From an uncultured Bacteroidota bacterium (GTDB lineage: Bacteria; Bacteroidota; Bacteroidia; Flavobacteriales; Flavobacteriaceae): DNA of 64,000 nt. Below are positions 9,944 through 20,562 of the stretch, piece by piece. Under the pieces are notes generated by a model. It saw only the letters and a list, made by a program, of their open reading frames with translations. It was not told where the DNA came from and ran no database searches. Every line of letters starts with the position of its first letter. The stretch's first letter is position 1. Location: the NCBI GenBank assembly GCA_902590705.1, contig CACIXU010000003.1, forward strand, positions 1 to 64,000. The letters are read 5' to 3'. The translations under genes were made by a program, and so were the position numbers.

Positions 9944-10327
9944 TTAAACTCTTCTTCTTTTGGGCGGTCGACAACCATTGTGAGGTAATGGAGTAACATC
10001 AACTATTTCAGTTACTTCAATACCACTATTATGAAGAGTTCTGATAGCAGACTCCCTCCCATTTCCCGGTCCTTTGACATAAACTTTGACCTTTCTTAAA
10101 CCAGCTTCGATAGCGACTTTAGAAACATCTTCGGCAGCTGTTTGAGCTGCGTAAGGCGTATTTTTTTTCGAGCCTCTAAAACCCATTTTACCTGCTGAGG
10201 ACCAAGCTATAACCTCTCCCTTCATGTTTGTTAAAGAAATAATTATATTATTAAAAGATGCATTAACGTGTGCTTCACCGTTAGATTCAACAATAACTTT
10301 TCTTTTTTTGCTGATAACTTTTGCCAT
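9944..10327 (-). CDS. rpsK: 30S ribosomal protein S11
   Basis: Platform protein of the small subunit. It is 127 residues long, with the S11 signatures [16 protein letters not shown] (about 19-34) and the terminal [17 protein letters not shown]. It follows rpsM by 9 bp and precedes rpsD by 53 bp. Confidence 0.98.
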   Translation of the reverse strand: MAKVISKKRKVIVESNGEAHVNASFNNIIISLTNMKGEVIAWSSAGKMGFRGSKKNTPYAAQTAAEDVSKVAIEAGLRKVKVYVKGPGNGRESAIRTLHNSGIEVTEIVDVTPLPHNGCRPPKRRRV

Positions 10328-10336
10328 GGTTATATA

Positions 10337-10711
10337 TTATTTAGTAACTTTCTTTTTATTAGCGACAGTTTTTCTTTTTCCTTTGCGAGTTCTAGAATTA
10401 TTTTTTGTTCTTTGTCCTCTTAGAGGTAATCCGGATCTATGTCGAATACCTCGGTAACTTCCTATATCCATCAATCGCTTGATATTCAGTTGCAATTCAG
10501 AGCGTAATTCTCCTTCAATTTTAAAATCGCCAACGGCTTCACGTATTCTACCTGTCTCATCATCTGTCCAGTCGGAAACTTTAGTGTCCTCGCTTACCTT
10601 AGCTAAAGCCAAAATATTTTGAGCACGACTTTTGCCTATACCGTAAATATAGGTTAATGCAATTACTCCCCTTTTTTGTTTGGGTATGTCTACCCCTGAA
10701 ATTCTAGCCAT
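10337..10711 (-). CDS. rpsM: 30S ribosomal protein S13
   Basis: Head protein of the small subunit that contacts P-site tRNA and L5. It is 124 residues long: [20 protein letters not shown] at the start, the signature [17 protein letters not shown] near 88-104, and a basic C-terminal tail ([17 protein letters not shown]) that reaches the tRNA. It begins 3 bp after the rpmJ stop. Confidence 0.98.
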   Translation of the reverse strand: MARISGVDIPKQKRGVIALTYIYGIGKSRAQNILALAKVSEDTKVSDWTDDETGRIREAVGDFKIEGELRSELQLNIKRLMDIGSYRGIRHRSGLPLRGQRTKNNSRTRKGKRKTVANKKKVTK

Positions 10712-10714
10712 AAT

Positions 10715-10831
10715 TTAACCTTGTCTTTGTTTGAATCGAGGATTCTTTTTATTTATAACGTATAAACGCCCTTTTCTTCGGACTATTTTGCAATCCGCAC
10801 TTCTTTTCTTTAATGAAGCTCTAACTTTCAT
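10715..10831 (-). CDS. rpmJ: 50S ribosomal protein L36, zinc-free form
   Basis: A 38-residue large-subunit protein. ATG at 10831-10829, TAA at 10717-10715. The translation begins [20 protein letters not shown] and ends [12 protein letters not shown], a full L36. Only Cys14 remains of the zinc-ribbon ligands, so this is a C- form. It lies between infA (10 bp) and rpsM (3 bp), the usual place. Confidence 0.97.
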   Translation of the reverse strand: MKVRASLKKRSADCKIVRRKGRLYVINKKNPRFKQRQG

Positions 10832-10841
10832 CTTTCTTTTT

Positions 10842-11057
10842 TTAAAATCTATATGTTATCCTTGCCTTTGATAAATCATAGGGACTCATTTCTAATTTTA
10901 CTTTATCTCCAGGTAGTAACTTAATATAATGCAAACGCATCTTACCCGAAATATGAGCGGTTACAACATGACCGTTTTCCAGCTCGACTCTAAACATTGC
11001 GTTAGATAATGCTTCGATTATGGTACCCTCCTGTTCTATTGCTGCTTGTTTTGCCAT
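10842..11057 (-). CDS. infA: Translation initiation factor IF-1
   Basis: Small OB-fold factor that occupies the ribosomal A site during initiation. Its 71 residues include [20 protein letters not shown] and [28 protein letters not shown] split over one fold, typical of IF-1. It is 2 bp from the secY stop, in the conserved secY-infA-rpmJ order. Confidence 0.98.
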   Translation of the reverse strand: MAKQAAIEQEGTIIEALSNAMFRVELENGHVVTAHISGKMRLHYIKLLPGDKVKLEMSPYDLSKARITYRF

Positions 11058-11059
11058 TT

Positions 11060-12415
11060 TTATATTGTTCCTGCTCTTCTATTCCTACTAGTCTTTGACA
11101 TTAGTCCGTCATAATGACGGTTCAATAAATAAGAATTCACCTGTTGAATGGTATCAATAGCCACACCAACCATAATTAAAAGTGAAGTTCCACCATAAAA
11201 TAAGGCCCAACCTTGTTGTATTCCAATTAATTTTACAACTAAAGCCGGAAATACAGCTATAGCAGCTAAATACAAGGAACCCGGAAATGTAATATGAGAC
11301 ATTACGGTATCTAAGAATTCAGAGGTCTCATTACCCGGACGAATTCCAGGTACAAAACCACCACTTCTTTTTAGATCTTCTGACATTTTATTAGTAGGAA
11401 CAGTGATCGCAGTGTAAAAAAAGGTGAAAACTATAATCAATAATGCAAATAATAAATTATACCACAAACCAAATATGTCAGAAAAATTTGTTTGTAACCA
11501 TTGCCCAAATGATGAATCACCGAATGCACCTCCAACATATGCGGGAGCAAACATTAAAGCTTGAGCAAAAATAATAGGCATTACTCCAGATGCATTTAAT
11601 TTCAGAGGGATATATTGTCTCGATCCAAAAACGTTTCTTTCATTTGAACCTCCTGATGTTCTTCTGGCATACTGGACAGGAATCTGTCTTACTGCCATTA
11701 CTAATAAGACACTCAATAAAATAATAATTACCCATAATACCAACTCAATAGAAATCATCATAAGACCTCCGTTGTTTTCTGAAACACGTGAAACAAACTC
11801 TTGTGTAAAAGAAAGTGGAAGATTGGCAATAATACCAACCATAATTAATAGTGAGATACCATTACCTATTCCTTTATCAGTTATTTTTTCTCCAAGCCAC
11901 ATGGCAAAAATGGTTCCAGTTACCAGTATGATAACTGAGGAAAACATAAAAAGTGGACCGCGACCTAGCACAAAAGCACTATCTGGAACACCAAGTGCAG
12001 AAAGTCCATAAAGGTAGGCTGGTGCCTGAACTACACAAATTAAAATAGTTAGCCACCTAGTGATTTGAGTTCTTTTTCTATTTCCGCTTTCTCCTTCTTT
12101 CTGAAGCTTTTGAAGATATGGAACTGCTATTCCCATTAATTGTACTACTATAGATGCAGATATATATGGCATAATTCCTAATGCAAAGACAGAAGCGTTT
12201 GCAAATGCACCGCCTGTAAAGGCATTAAGTATTCCCAAAAGTCCTCCTCCATCTGTTCTGTTAGAAAGTTCAGCTAATTGAACAGAATCAATTCCAGGTA
12301 AAACCACTTGAGCCCCTAACCTATATACTAGCAAAAGAGTCAAGGTTGTAATTATACGTCCACGAAGTTCCTCAATGTTGTATATATTTAAAATGGTCTC
12401 GATAAACTTTTTCAT
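11060..12415 (-). CDS. secY: Preprotein translocase subunit SecY
   Basis: Central pore protein of the inner-membrane Sec translocon. It is 451 residues long with about ten hydrophobic segments. Family motifs include [16 protein letters not shown] (about 79-94) and the cytoplasmic loop [20 protein letters not shown] near 248-267. The start [20 protein letters not shown] is typical of Bacteroidota SecY. It follows rplO by 10 bp. Confidence 0.98.
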   Translation of the reverse strand: MKKFIETILNIYNIEELRGRIITTLTLLLVYRLGAQVVLPGIDSVQLAELSNRTDGGGLLGILNAFTGGAFANASVFALGIMPYISASIVVQLMGIAVPYLQKLQKEGESGNRKRTQITRWLTILICVVQAPAYLYGLSALGVPDSAFVLGRGPLFMFSSVIILVTGTIFAMWLGEKITDKGIGNGISLLIMVGIIANLPLSFTQEFVSRVSENNGGLMMISIELVLWVIIILLSVLLVMAVRQIPVQYARRTSGGSNERNVFGSRQYIPLKLNASGVMPIIFAQALMFAPAYVGGAFGDSSFGQWLQTNFSDIFGLWYNLLFALLIIVFTFFYTAITVPTNKMSEDLKRSGGFVPGIRPGNETSEFLDTVMSHITFPGSLYLAAIAVFPALVVKLIGIQQGWALFYGGTSLLIMVGVAIDTIQQVNSYLLNRHYDGLMSKTSRNRRAGTI

Positions 12416-12425
12416 CTAAATAGAA

Positions 12426-12878
12426 TTATATTTTGATAGCTTCACCTCCAGCAGCTTCGATTGCAACCCTAGCGGTTTCTGAAAACTTATGAGCAGAAAT
12501 CTTTAGAGAGGCTTCTAATTTTCCTCTACCTAATATTTTTAAAAATTCATTTTTTTCAACTAAACGCAGTTCAACAAATTTATCGAAAGTAACTTCTTTT
12601 TTTACTTTCTTTTGGTTAACGAGATCTTGAAGTGTGTCTAGATTAACCACACTATGGAAAACTCTATTAATATTAGTAAAACCAAACTTGGGCACTCGGC
12701 GCTGAAGAGGCATCTGTCCTCCTTCGAATCCTATTTTTTTGGAGTATCCTGAACGAGACTTCGCACCTTTATGACCTCTTGAAGAAGTTCCACCTTTTCC
12801 AGTTCCTTGACCTCTTCCGAGTCGCTTACCGGCGTTTAAATTAGATTTTTCGGCTGGTTTTAAATTGTGTAAACTCAT
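12426..12878 (-). CDS. rplO: 50S ribosomal protein L15
   Basis: Late-assembly large-subunit protein. It is 150 residues long with the glycine/arginine-rich N-terminal extension GKRLGRGQGTGKGGTSSRGH (about 17-36) that threads into 23S rRNA, and the C-terminal KISAHKFSETARVAIEAAGG. Its start is 2 bp from the rpmD stop. Confidence 0.98.
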   Translation of the reverse strand: MSLHNLKPAEKSNLNAGKRLGRGQGTGKGGTSSRGHKGAKSRSGYSKKIGFEGGQMPLQRRVPKFGFTNINRVFHSVVNLDTLQDLVNQKKVKKEVTFDKFVELRLVEKNEFLKILGRGKLEASLKISAHKFSETARVAIEAAGGEAIKI

Positions 12879-12880
12879 TA

Positions 12881-13060
12881 TTAAAGTTGTTTTGTTTTGA
12901 CTAAGTGTTGCACCTTTTTTATCATACCAATAATATTGGGTGTATTCTCATGGACAACTTCATTTCCAATACCACGAAGTCCTAATGCCTCGAGAGTTCT
13001 TTTTTGGGAACGCATTTTTTTTATGTTACTTTTAACTTGAGTCACTTTAATCTTGACCAT
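12881..13060 (-). CDS. rpmD: 50S ribosomal protein L30
   Basis: A 59-residue large-subunit protein. ATG at 13060-13058, TAA at 12883-12881. The translation starts MVKIKVTQVKSNI and contains the L30 signature RTLEALGLRGIGNEVVHENT (residues 21-40) and IIGMIKKVQHLV. It lies between rpsE (11 bp) and rplO (2 bp), the canonical spc order. Confidence 0.97.
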   Translation of the reverse strand: MVKIKVTQVKSNIKKMRSQKRTLEALGLRGIGNEVVHENTPNIIGMIKKVQHLVKTKQL

Positions 13061-13071
13061 AATCTTAAATA

Positions 13072-13596
13072 TTATCCATTAAAAACTTTTTCTAAACTTA
13101 CGCCTCTTTGTTTGGCAATAGCTTGAGGACTTCTAAGTTGTAATAGTGCATCGAATGTGGCTTTAACCACATTGTGAGGGTTAGAAGATCCTTGTGATTT
13201 TGATAGCACATTATGAACTCCTACAGCTTCCAATACTGCACGAACCGCACCGCCAGCAATAACTCCAGTACCCTCAGATGCTGGTTTTAAAAACACTTTA
13301 GCACCTCCAAATTTTCCTTTTTGTTCATGAGGTAAAGTACCATTATTAATTGGAATACGAACTAAGTTTTTCTTAGCATCTTCAACTGCCTTGGCAATAG
13401 CCTCAGAAACTTCTTTAGATTTTCCTAATCCCTGACCAACGACTCCATTTTCATCGCCAACTACTACAATTGCGGAAAATCCAAAAGCTCTTCCTCCCTT
13501 AGTTACTTTAGTCACTCTTTGAACCCCCACCAACCGATCTTTTAAATCTAATCCTGCTGGTTTTACCAATTCAATGTTTTTATAATTTTGATACAT
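13072..13596 (-). CDS. rpsE: 30S ribosomal protein S5
   Basis: Small-subunit protein involved in decoding fidelity. It is 174 residues long. The double-stranded RNA-binding-like domain begins [20 protein letters not shown] (about 18-37), and the C-terminal domain contains [21 protein letters not shown]. Order rplR-rpsE-rpmD is canonical; the gap to rplR is 9 bp. Confidence 0.98.
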   Translation of the reverse strand: MYQNYKNIELVKPAGLDLKDRLVGVQRVTKVTKGGRAFGFSAIVVVGDENGVVGQGLGKSKEVSEAIAKAVEDAKKNLVRIPINNGTLPHEQKGKFGGAKVFLKPASEGTGVIAGGAVRAVLEAVGVHNVLSKSQGSSNPHNVVKATFDALLQLRSPQAIAKQRGVSLEKVFNG

Positions 13597-13605
13597 ATAT
13601 TTTTT

Positions 13606-13965
13606 TTAAAATTTTAAACCCGCCTCTCGAGCACCCTCAGCAAGTGATTTTACTCTTCCATGATATAAATATCCACTGCGATCAAAACTGATGGTATTAA
13701 TTCCTGCCTTAGCAGCTCGATCTCCAACTAGTTTACCAACTAATTGGGCTTCTGCAATTTTATTTTCTGATTTTGCATCTATAATCTCTTTATCCCGTGA
13801 AGAGGCAGAAGCTAATGTTTTTCCATTAACGTCGTCAATTACTTGGGCATAAATTTCTCTATTACTACGGAAAATAGACAATCTAGGCTGCTTTTCTGTT
13901 CCAGCAACTGTTTTTCTAATTCTTAAATGAATCCTATTTCTTCTAGCGGATTTTGTTAGTGCCAT
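13606..13965 (-). CDS. rplR: 50S ribosomal protein L18
   Basis: 5S rRNA-binding protein. It is 119 residues long with a basic N-terminus (ALTKSARRNRIHLRIRK) and the L18 core PRLSIFRSNREIYAQVIDD and FDRSGYLYHGRVKSLAEGAR. It is 5 bp downstream of rplF. Confidence 0.98.
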   Translation of the reverse strand: MALTKSARRNRIHLRIRKTVAGTEKQPRLSIFRSNREIYAQVIDDVNGKTLASASSRDKEIIDAKSENKIAEAQLVGKLVGDRAAKAGINTISFDRSGYLYHGRVKSLAEGAREAGLKF

Positions 13966-13970
13966 AATTA

Positions 13971-14513
13971 TTATGCTGATTTTCCTGCTTTTCTTCTTAT
14001 TTGTTCTCCAATGAATCTAACCCCTTTTCCTTTATATGGCTCAGGTTTTCTGAAAGATCTAATTTTAGCAGCTACATATCCTAGTAGCTGTTTATCATGT
14101 GAAGTGAGTTTCACAATTGGATTTTTACCTTTCTCAGATATAGTTTCAACCTTGACTTCCGGGGCAATATCAAAAAGAATATTATGGGAAAAACCAAGAG
14201 CAAGGTCTAATTTTTGGCCTTGATTACTTGCGCGAAAACCGACTCCAACTAATTCTAATTCTTTAGTAAAGCCAACCGAAACACCTTCAATCATATTGCT
14301 AACCAATGCTCTATACAAACCATGTTTTGCTCGGTCGTCTTTGTGATCAGAGGGACGTTTTACTTTCAAAAAACTATCTTCAATACTAAAAGTTACAACG
14401 TCATATTTCTGAGTTAATTCTCCCAATTTACCCTTAATATTTATGCTATTGGTTTTAATATCAACGCTGACACCTTCTGGGATAATAATTGGATTGTTAC
14501 CGATTCTTGACAT
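13971..14513 (-). CDS. rplF: 50S ribosomal protein L6
   Basis: Large-subunit protein near the factor-binding site. It is 180 residues long with two L6 repeats: the first starts MSRIGNNPIIIPEGVSVDIK, and the C-terminal signature PEPYKGKGVRFIGEQIRRK is near 157-175. Spaced 20 bp after rpsH. Confidence 0.98.
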   Translation of the reverse strand: MSRIGNNPIIIPEGVSVDIKTNSINIKGKLGELTQKYDVVTFSIEDSFLKVKRPSDHKDDRAKHGLYRALVSNMIEGVSVGFTKELELVGVGFRASNQGQKLDLALGFSHNILFDIAPEVKVETISEKGKNPIVKLTSHDKQLLGYVAAKIRSFRKPEPYKGKGVRFIGEQIRRKAGKSA

Positions 14514-14533
14514 TTTATTTTTTTTCTTCTATA

Positions 14534-14935
14534 TTAATATACGTAGCAAAGTAATTCTCCACCAACATTTTTTGATTCAGCTTGCTTCCCAGTCATTACC
14601 CCTTTTGAAGTTGAGACGATTGATACACCCAATCCATTTAGAATTCGGGGATAATTCCCTGAGGAAGCATATTTACGTAAACCAGGTGTGCTAATTCTTT
14701 GTAATTTCTTTATTACAGGTTCTTTGGTTAAGTTATCATACTTCAATGCAATCTTGATATTTCCCTGATGATTAGATGTTTCTTCAAACTTATAGCTTAG
14801 TATGTATCCTTGATCATAAAGTATTTTAGTCATCTCTTTCTTTAAATTAGATGCGGGTATATCAACAACCTTATGTCCGGCGGTATTAGCATTTCTAATT
14901 CTAGTTAAATAATCAGCAATAGGATCTGTAAACAT
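14534..14935 (-). CDS. rpsH: 30S ribosomal protein S8
   Basis: Primary 16S rRNA-binding protein; in many bacteria it represses spc operon translation, and whether it does so here is unknown. It is 133 residues long. The N-terminus is FTDPIADYLTRIRNA, and the C-terminal signature is LNGLGVSIVSTSKGVMTGKQ, ending with a hydrophobic GGELLCYVY. Confidence 0.98.
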   Translation of the reverse strand: MFTDPIADYLTRIRNANTAGHKVVDIPASNLKKEMTKILYDQGYILSYKFEETSNHQGNIKIALKYDNLTKEPVIKKLQRISTPGLRKYASSGNYPRILNGLGVSIVSTSKGVMTGKQAESKNVGGELLCYVY

Positions 14936-14951
14936 AATTATCTTTATTTAA

Positions 14952-15221
14952 TTACCAACTGGCTTTTGTTACACCTGGGATTAAACCTTTATTTGCCATT
15001 TCACGAAAGGTTACTCTTGAAATTCCAAATTGTCGGATATATCCTTTAGGACGACCCGTCAACTTACAACGATTATGCATTCTTACTGGAGATGCATTTC
15101 TTGGAAGTTTTTGCAAAGCTTCGTAATCTCCTGCATCTTTAAGTGCCTGTCTTTTAGCAGCATATTTAGCTACTGTTTTAGCTCTTTTTACTTCCCGAGC
15201 TTTCATTGATTCTTTTGCCAT
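14952..15221 (-). CDS. rpsN: 30S ribosomal protein S14, long zinc-free form
   Basis: Head protein of the small subunit. At 89 residues it is the long C- type: it contains [19 protein letters not shown] (about 51-69) but no CxxC pairs, with a single Cys. It lies 2 bp after rplE. Confidence 0.98.
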   Translation of the reverse strand: MAKESMKAREVKRAKTVAKYAAKRQALKDAGDYEALQKLPRNASPVRMHNRCKLTGRPKGYIRQFGISRVTFREMANKGLIPGVTKASW

Positions 15222-15223
15222 AA

Positions 15224-15775
15224 TTAATTATTTTTAAATGGTAATCCCAATTCACTCAATAATGATTTTGCTTCTTTGTCTGTTTTGGCTGATGTAACAA
15301 AAGAAATATCCATCCCAGAAATTTTATTTACTTTATCAATATCAATTTCAGGGAAAATAATCTGTTCTGAAACTCCAAGATTGTAATTTCCTCTTCCATC
15401 AAAACCATTCGCTTTAACACCTTGAAAGTCCCTCACTCTTGGCAGGGCTGTAGTAACAAGTCGGTCTAAGAACTCATACATTCTTTGGCCTCTCAATGTT
15501 ACTTTAACACCGATAGGCATGCCCTTTCTTAGCTTGAATGCAGCAACATCCTTTTTGGAAATTGTAGGAATAGCTTTTTGACCAGATATGTTGGTCAATT
15601 CTTCAACAGCATAATCAATGAGTTTCTTGTCCGCTACTGCAGATCCGATACCTCTACTAAGAACAATTTTTTGGAGTTTGGGAACTTCCATGAAGTTCTT
15701 ATAACCGAACTCTTCTTTGAGTCCAGAAATAATACGTTCATTATATTCTTTTTTTAGTCTAGCTTGATAACTCAT
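15224..15775 (-). CDS. rplE: 50S ribosomal protein L5
   Basis: 5S rRNA-binding protein forming bridge B1b with S13. It is 183 residues long, with [20 protein letters not shown] near 31-50 and [20 protein letters not shown] near 87-106. Its ATG overlaps the rplX stop by one base (TAATG), implying coupled translation. Confidence 0.98.
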   Translation of the reverse strand: MSYQARLKKEYNERIISGLKEEFGYKNFMEVPKLQKIVLSRGIGSAVADKKLIDYAVEELTNISGQKAIPTISKKDVAAFKLRKGMPIGVKVTLRGQRMYEFLDRLVTTALPRVRDFQGVKANGFDGRGNYNLGVSEQIIFPEIDIDKVNKISGMDISFVTSAKTDKEAKSLLSELGLPFKNN

Positions 15776-16086
15776 TACACTATCTCATTATTTTTTTTTG
15801 AAAAACGAACCTTATTTCCTTCATCCACTCTATATCCTACTCTAGTGAAATCCCCCTCAGCAGTGGTTAAAGATACATTAGAAATATGAATAGGAGCCTC
15901 CTTCTCTATAATACCTCCTTGAGGATTCTGGGTACTAGGTTTGGTGTGTTTTTTAATCAAATTAACACCTTCAACCAAAACCTTATTTTGATCACGTAAA
16001 ATCTTGAATACTTTACCTTGAGAACCCTTATGCTCTCCCGCTATTACCACAACTTTATCGTCTTTTTTAATTTTAATCTTACCCAT
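15775..16086 (-). CDS. rplX: 50S ribosomal protein L24
   Basis: Assembly-initiating large-subunit protein with a KOW motif: [20 protein letters not shown] (about 4-23), then [14 protein letters not shown]. It is 103 residues long. Its stop overlaps the rplE start by one base. Confidence 0.98.
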   Translation of the reverse strand: MGKIKIKKDDKVVVIAGEHKGSQGKVFKILRDQNKVLVEGVNLIKKHTKPSTQNPQGGIIEKEAPIHISNVSLTTAEGDFTRVGYRVDEGNKVRFSKKNNEIV

Positions 16087-16095
16087 AATTTCAAA

Positions 16096-16464
16096 TTATA
16101 ATACCTCAGGTGCTAATGATACTATTTTCATAAATTGTTTGTCACGTAGTTCTCGAGCTACTGGTCCAAATACACGAGTTCCTCTCATTTCACCGGTTGG
16201 ATTCAATAGCACACATGCATTGTCATCAAACCTAATGTAAGAACCATCAGATCTTCTTACTTCTTTCGTTGTTCTAACAACAACAGCCTGAGAAACTTGT
16301 CCTTTTTTTATCGTGCCAGAGGGGGAGGCTTCTTTAACAGAAACCACAATCTTATCTCCTAAGGATGCATATCGCCTTTTTGTGCCTCCAAGAACTCTAA
16401 TAGTAAGGACTTCTTTAGCTCCAGTATTGTCAGCGACATTTATTCTTGATTCTTGTTGTAACAT
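16096..16464 (-). CDS. rplN: 50S ribosomal protein L14
   Basis: Large-subunit protein at the subunit interface. It is 122 residues long and almost invariant: [20 protein letters not shown] at the start, then [20 protein letters not shown] and [20 protein letters not shown] toward the end. It begins 2 bp after the rpsQ stop. Confidence 0.98.
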   Translation of the reverse strand: MLQQESRINVADNTGAKEVLTIRVLGGTKRRYASLGDKIVVSVKEASPSGTIKKGQVSQAVVVRTTKEVRRSDGSYIRFDDNACVLLNPTGEMRGTRVFGPVARELRDKQFMKIVSLAPEVL

Positions 16465-16466
16465 AA

Positions 16467-16724
16467 TTACTTAGCTCTTTCCATTATTTCGACAAGACGC
16501 CAACACTTTGATTTACTCATTGGGCGTGTTTCCATTATCTTAACTTTATCCCCAACATTACAGTCATTTTTATCATCGTGAGCGACATATTTTTTGGTTT
16601 TAAGAACGAACTTACCATACATGGAATGCTTTACTCTTTTAACCTCTGCAACTACAATAGACTTTTCCATCATATTGCTAGTGACAATTCCAACTCGTTC
16701 TTTTCTTAAATTCCTTTTTTCCAT
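16467..16724 (-). CDS. rpsQ: 30S ribosomal protein S17
   Basis: 16S rRNA-binding OB-fold protein. I start it at the ATG at 16724 ([14 protein letters not shown], 85 residues). A TTG at 16736 would add four residues and overlap rpmC, and is less likely. Core motifs are [20 protein letters not shown] and the C-terminal [17 protein letters not shown]. With the ATG start, a 4-bp gap separates it from rpmC. Confidence 0.96.
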   Translation of the reverse strand: MEKRNLRKERVGIVTSNMMEKSIVVAEVKRVKHSMYGKFVLKTKKYVAHDDKNDCNVGDKVKIMETRPMSKSKCWRLVEIMERAK

Positions 16725-16728
16725 TTTC

Positions 16729-16929
16729 CTATTCAATAATTTCTTTTTGCCTCGATGTTAATGCAGTTAACAATCTTGAAACTGTTCTTCTAGCCATTTT
16801 AATTTGCAGTGGATTCTCAAGTGGACTCACTGCATGGTTCATCTTTAAATCCAGAAGCTGCTTTTGATAATCAGCAAGTTTATCTTGCAAGTCTTCTATT
16901 GATAAATTTTTTATTTCTGATGCTTTCAT
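16729..16929 (-). CDS. rpmC: 50S ribosomal protein L29
   Basis: Helical-hairpin protein at the exit tunnel, near the docking site of signal recognition particle and trigger factor. It is 66 residues long: [20 protein letters not shown] (about 10-29) and [20 protein letters not shown]. It lies between rplP and rpsQ. Confidence 0.97.
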   Translation of the reverse strand: MKASEIKNLSIEDLQDKLADYQKQLLDLKMNHAVSPLENPLQIKMARRTVSRLLTALTSRQKEIIE

Positions 16930-16942
16930 CTTAGTATGTTAA

Positions 16943-17362
16943 TTAGACTTGAAAATCTTTGGCAATAATAAATTTTGTCCTAACAGGTAATTTCTGAGCA
17001 GCTAATCTTAGTGCTTCCTTTGCGACGTTTAAAGACACTCCAGCTATTTCAAAAATGATTCGTCCAGGTTTAACCACAGCTACAAAATATTCTGGAGCTC
17101 CTTTACCTTTTCCCATTCTTACTTCAAGAGGTTTTTTTGTTATTGGCTTATCAGGGAAAATTTTAATCCACAATTGACCTTCTCTTTTCATGTATCGAGT
17201 AGCAGCAATTCTGGCTGCTTCTATTTGTCTGGAGGTTATAAATTTTGAATCTAAAGACTTAATGCCAAACATACCATTAGACAACTGGTTTCCTCTTTGA
17301 GAAATACCCTTCATTCGGCCTTTCTGTGCTTTACGGAATTTTGTTCTTTTAGGTTGTAACAT
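16943..17362 (-). CDS. rplP: 50S ribosomal protein L16
   Basis: Large-subunit protein contacting A-site tRNA. It is 139 residues long: [19 protein letters not shown] at the start, then the signatures [20 protein letters not shown] and [20 protein letters not shown]. It begins 5 bp after the rpsC stop. Confidence 0.98.
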   Translation of the reverse strand: MLQPKRTKFRKAQKGRMKGISQRGNQLSNGMFGIKSLDSKFITSRQIEAARIAATRYMKREGQLWIKIFPDKPITKKPLEVRMGKGKGAPEYFVAVVKPGRIIFEIAGVSLNVAKEALRLAAQKLPVRTKFIIAKDFQV

Positions 17363-17367
17363 CTTGC

Positions 17368-18099
17368 CTATCTGTTATTATTTCTTCTTCTTTGTTGACG
17401 TCCTTGACCACCTGGTTTAGTTCCAATACTACCAGATTTTTTTGACATACCTACTAACGGAGATAGCTCTCTTTTTCCAAAAACCTCTCCTTTCATTATC
17501 CAAACTTTTATACCTAAACGACCATAAGTAGTATGAGCTTCAACCAAAGCGTAATCAATATCTGCTCTAAAAGTAGATAACGGAATACGTCCTTCTTTAT
17601 AAGATTCAGATCTTGCCATTTCAGCTCCATTTAATCTACCTGAAATCTGAATTTTAATTCCCTCTGCATTCATTCTAATTGATGCAGCAATGGCCATCTT
17701 TATAGCACGTCTGTATGAAATTCTACTTTCAATTTGTCGAGCAACACTCGCAGCAACAAGTTGGGCATCCAATTCAGGACGCTTAATTTCAAAAATGTTT
17801 ATCTGAATATCTTTATTAGTGATTTTTTTTAGCTCTTCTTTTAACTTATCTACCTCCTGGCCTGCTTTTCCTATTATAATTCCAGGCCGAGCAGTAGTTA
17901 TGGTAACAGTGATAAGTTTAAGGGTGCGTTCTATAATAACATTAGAAACACTTGCCTTTGCAAGGCGTGCATGAATATATTTTCTGATACTATCATCCTC
18001 AGCAAGTTTATCACCGTAATTTCGGCCCCCATACCAATTGGAGTCCCAGCCTCTTATGATACCTAAACGATTTCCGATCGGATTAGTTTTTTGTCCCAT
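17368..18099 (-). CDS. rpsC: 30S ribosomal protein S3
   Basis: Small-subunit head protein at the mRNA entry channel. It is 243 residues long, with a KH type II domain (about 40-110, [20 protein letters not shown]) and the C-terminal S3 domain ([19 protein letters not shown] near 156-174). A Gly/Arg/Asn-rich tail closes the protein. Confidence 0.98.
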   Translation of the reverse strand: MGQKTNPIGNRLGIIRGWDSNWYGGRNYGDKLAEDDSIRKYIHARLAKASVSNVIIERTLKLITVTITTARPGIIIGKAGQEVDKLKEELKKITNKDIQINIFEIKRPELDAQLVAASVARQIESRISYRRAIKMAIAASIRMNAEGIKIQISGRLNGAEMARSESYKEGRIPLSTFRADIDYALVEAHTTYGRLGIKVWIMKGEVFGKRELSPLVGMSKKSGSIGTKPGGQGRQQRRRNNNR

Positions 18100-18100
18100 A

Positions 18101-18505
18101 TTAATTATATAAATTATTTACCCCAAGTACAAGAGTAACATGGTTGGAGCGTTTTCGGATTCTGTGTGCCCTTCCTTGCGGAGCAGGACGAAGTCGCTTA
18201 AGCATCTTTCCACTGTCCACTTTAATTTCTTTAATAAATAAATCTGCTTTTTCTAAATCTTTTTCTTCGTTTTTGGCTTGCCAGTTGGAAATGGCAGATA
18301 ACAATAACTTTTCTAATTTACTAGAAGCTTCCTTAGGACTAAATTTCAGAATAGCTAAAGCTTGATTGATGCTTACGCCTCTAACCTGGTCTGCAACTAG
18401 CCTCATTTTTCTTGGGGAGGTAGGGCAATTATTAAGCTTAGCATAAGTCAATTTTTTATTGGCTTCCTTTATTAGTATCGCGCTTTCTCTTTTACGTTTT
18501 CCCAT
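18101..18505 (-). CDS. rplV: 50S ribosomal protein L22
   Basis: Lines the nascent-peptide tunnel. It is 134 residues long. Core motifs are [20 protein letters not shown] (about 27-46) and [20 protein letters not shown] near 104-123, the segment that forms the tunnel hairpin. The N-terminal extension (about 20 lysine-rich residues) is longer than in E. coli. One base separates it from rpsC. Confidence 0.97.
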   Translation of the reverse strand: MGKRKRESAILIKEANKKLTYAKLNNCPTSPRKMRLVADQVRGVSINQALAILKFSPKEASSKLEKLLLSAISNWQAKNEEKDLEKADLFIKEIKVDSGKMLKRLRPAPQGRAHRIRKRSNHVTLVLGVNNLYN

Positions 18506-18514
18506 TACCGTAAA

Positions 18515-18793
18515 TTATTTTTTTCCTTTATTTTTTGCTCCAGCATGACCTCTAAAAGAACGAGTTGGAGAAAATTCACCCAATTTATGTCCTACCATGT
18601 TTTCCGTAATATATACAGGTATAAATTGTCTTCCATTATGAACTCCAATAGTCTGGCCAACAAACTCAGGTGTTATTAATGAAGAGCGGGACCAAGTCTT
18701 AATGACTGTCTTTTTATTGTCTTCTATGTTTTTTAAGACTTTTTTTTCAAGACTAATTGAAACGAACGGTCCTTTTTTTAATGATCTTGCCAT
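18515..18793 (-). CDS. rpsS: 30S ribosomal protein S19
   Basis: Head protein paired with S13. It is 92 residues long: [19 protein letters not shown] at the start and [20 protein letters not shown], the S19 signature, near 68-87. It starts 6 bp after rplB. Confidence 0.98.
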   Translation of the reverse strand: MARSLKKGPFVSISLEKKVLKNIEDNKKTVIKTWSRSSLITPEFVGQTIGVHNGRQFIPVYITENMVGHKLGEFSPTRSFRGHAGAKNKGKK

Positions 18794-18799
18794 TGTCTT

Positions 18800-19624
18800 T
18801 TATTTATTTCTTCGTTCAATAATAAATTTATTACTAGATTTTGTTTTTGATCGAGTTCTAAACCCTTTGGCTGGAATACCGTTTTTGGATCTAGGATGAC
18901 CTCCTGAGGCTCGCCCTTCTCCACCTCCCATTGGGTGATCTACTGGATTCATCGCTACAGGTCTAGTTCTTGGTCTTCTTCCCAACCATCTGGAGCGACC
19001 AGCCTTACCAGATACTAATAATTGGTGATCAGAGTTTGATACAGCCCCGATGCAAGCCATACATTTTGTAGCAACAGTCCTGGTTTCTCCAGAAGGTAAT
19101 TTAATTGTTGCAATATTACCGTCTCTTGCCATAAGTTGAGCAAATGCACCTGCACTACGAGCAATAATTGCACCAGCACCCGGATTTAGTTCAATACATG
19201 AAATGACTGTCCCTAATGGGATTTTAGATAGTGGCAAAGCATTACCAACTTCTGGAGAGGCGTTGTCACCTGAACTAATTTTTTGTCCAACTTTTATACC
19301 ACTTTGAGCAACTATATACCGTTTCTCACCATCTAAATATTCAATAAGTGCAATAAAAGCCGAGCGATTAGGGTCATATTCAATTGTCTTGACCTCTGCC
19401 ACTTCATCGAATTTATTTCTTTTAAAATCAATGATGCGATATCTTTTCTTGTGACCTCCTCCGCGGTGACGAACTGTCATTTTGCCACTATTATTTCTTC
19501 CACCAGTTCTATTCTTTGAGGAAAGTAAACTCTTCTGTGGCCTATCAGTAGTAATTAAATCGAAGCCATTTACTACTCTAAAACGTTGAGCGGGTGTTAC
19601 TGGTTTTAATTTTCTAACTGACAT
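18800..19624 (-). CDS. rplB: 50S ribosomal protein L2
   Basis: Core large-subunit protein at the peptidyl transferase region. It is 274 residues long, with an OB domain, an SH3-like domain and the signature [20 protein letters not shown] near 222-241, whose His (near 230) is the conserved residue. Canonical rplW-rplB-rpsS order. Confidence 0.98.
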   Translation of the reverse strand: MSVRKLKPVTPAQRFRVVNGFDLITTDRPQKSLLSSKNRTGGRNNSGKMTVRHRGGGHKKRYRIIDFKRNKFDEVAEVKTIEYDPNRSAFIALIEYLDGEKRYIVAQSGIKVGQKISSGDNASPEVGNALPLSKIPLGTVISCIELNPGAGAIIARSAGAFAQLMARDGNIATIKLPSGETRTVATKCMACIGAVSNSDHQLLVSGKAGRSRWLGRRPRTRPVAMNPVDHPMGGGEGRASGGHPRSKNGIPAKGFRTRSKTKSSNKFIIERRNK

Positions 19625-19634
19625 CTAAAAGGAT

Positions 19635-19925
19635 TTAAAGTTTGCTGAAAAAGTCAATAGTATCCCCCTCTGCAACATCAACAAGCGCTTTTTTATTAGC
19701 ATTTGTCTTACCATTTTGAATACCCGTTTTTGTATACTTAGTTTTTCTTGTCGGTCCATAATTAAGTGTTCTAACCTTGTTTACAGAAACTCCATAAACA
19801 GACTCAACTGCCTTTTTTATTTCAACCTTATTTGCCTTATTGTTTACCAAAAAGCTATAACAGTTGTGAAGCTCACTTTTTGATGTAGCTTTTTCAGTAA
19901 TTAACGGCTTTATTATAATATTCAT
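19635..19925 (-). CDS. rplW: 50S ribosomal protein L23
   Basis: Exit-tunnel protein and main docking site for trigger factor and SRP. It is 96 residues long: IIKPLITEKATSKSE at the start and ANKVEIKKAVESVYGVSVNK near 32-51. It begins 10 bp after rplD. Confidence 0.98.
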   Translation of the reverse strand: MNIIIKPLITEKATSKSELHNCYSFLVNNKANKVEIKKAVESVYGVSVNKVRTLNYGPTRKTKYTKTGIQNGKTNANKKALVDVAEGDTIDFFSKL

Positions 19926-19935
19926 TACTCTACGT

Positions 19936-20562
19936 TTAATTCAAAATTGATTTCAAATTAGTTAAAGCACTTTCAAATAAAACCAAGCTTGAAGCATTTG
20001 TTATTTGATAAGTACTTAATTCATAGATATTTACAACCTTAGAATTCCTTAAATTTCGAGAGGACAAATATACATTATTATTTTGTTCACCCAAGACCAC
20101 CAAAGATTTTTTATCTGATATCCCTAATGATTTTAAAACCTTTATATAAGCAGAGGTTTTAGGGGATTCAAATTTAAAATCTTCAACAATTAAAATCGAT
20201 TTATCTTTTGCTTTGATACTTAAAGCAGACTTTCTAGCTAATCGCTTTACTTTTTTGTTTAGTTTTTGATTATAATCTCTAGGTTTAGGGCCAAAAATTC
20301 TTCCTCCACCTCTAAAAATTGGATTTTTAATACTTCCAGCTCTAGCAGTACCTGTTCCCTTTTGCTTTTTTATTTTTCTTGTACTTCCTACAATCTCAGC
20401 TCTTTCTTTAGACTTATGTGTTCCTTGGCGTCTATTGGCCAAGTGTTGTTTAACATCGAGGTAAATAGCGTGATTGTTTGGATCAATTCCAAAAACAGCT
20501 TGGTCAAGCTTAATCTTCCGACCAGTTTCTTTTCCTTTCTCGTCAAGTACTGATAATTCCAT
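19936..20562 (-). CDS. rplD: 50S ribosomal protein L4
   Basis: Large-subunit protein whose loop reaches the exit tunnel; S10 operon autoregulator in E. coli. I start it at the ATG at 20562 ([16 protein letters not shown], 208 residues), not at an upstream in-frame codon inside rplC. That ATG shares one base with the rplC stop (TAATG). The tunnel loop contains [20 protein letters not shown] and [18 protein letters not shown]. Confidence 0.96.
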   Translation of the reverse strand: MELSVLDEKGKETGRKIKLDQAVFGIDPNNHAIYLDVKQHLANRRQGTHKSKERAEIVGSTRKIKKQKGTGTARAGSIKNPIFRGGGRIFGPKPRDYNQKLNKKVKRLARKSALSIKAKDKSILIVEDFKFESPKTSAYIKVLKSLGISDKKSLVVLGEQNNNVYLSSRNLRNSKVVNIYELSTYQITNASSLVLFESALTNLKSILN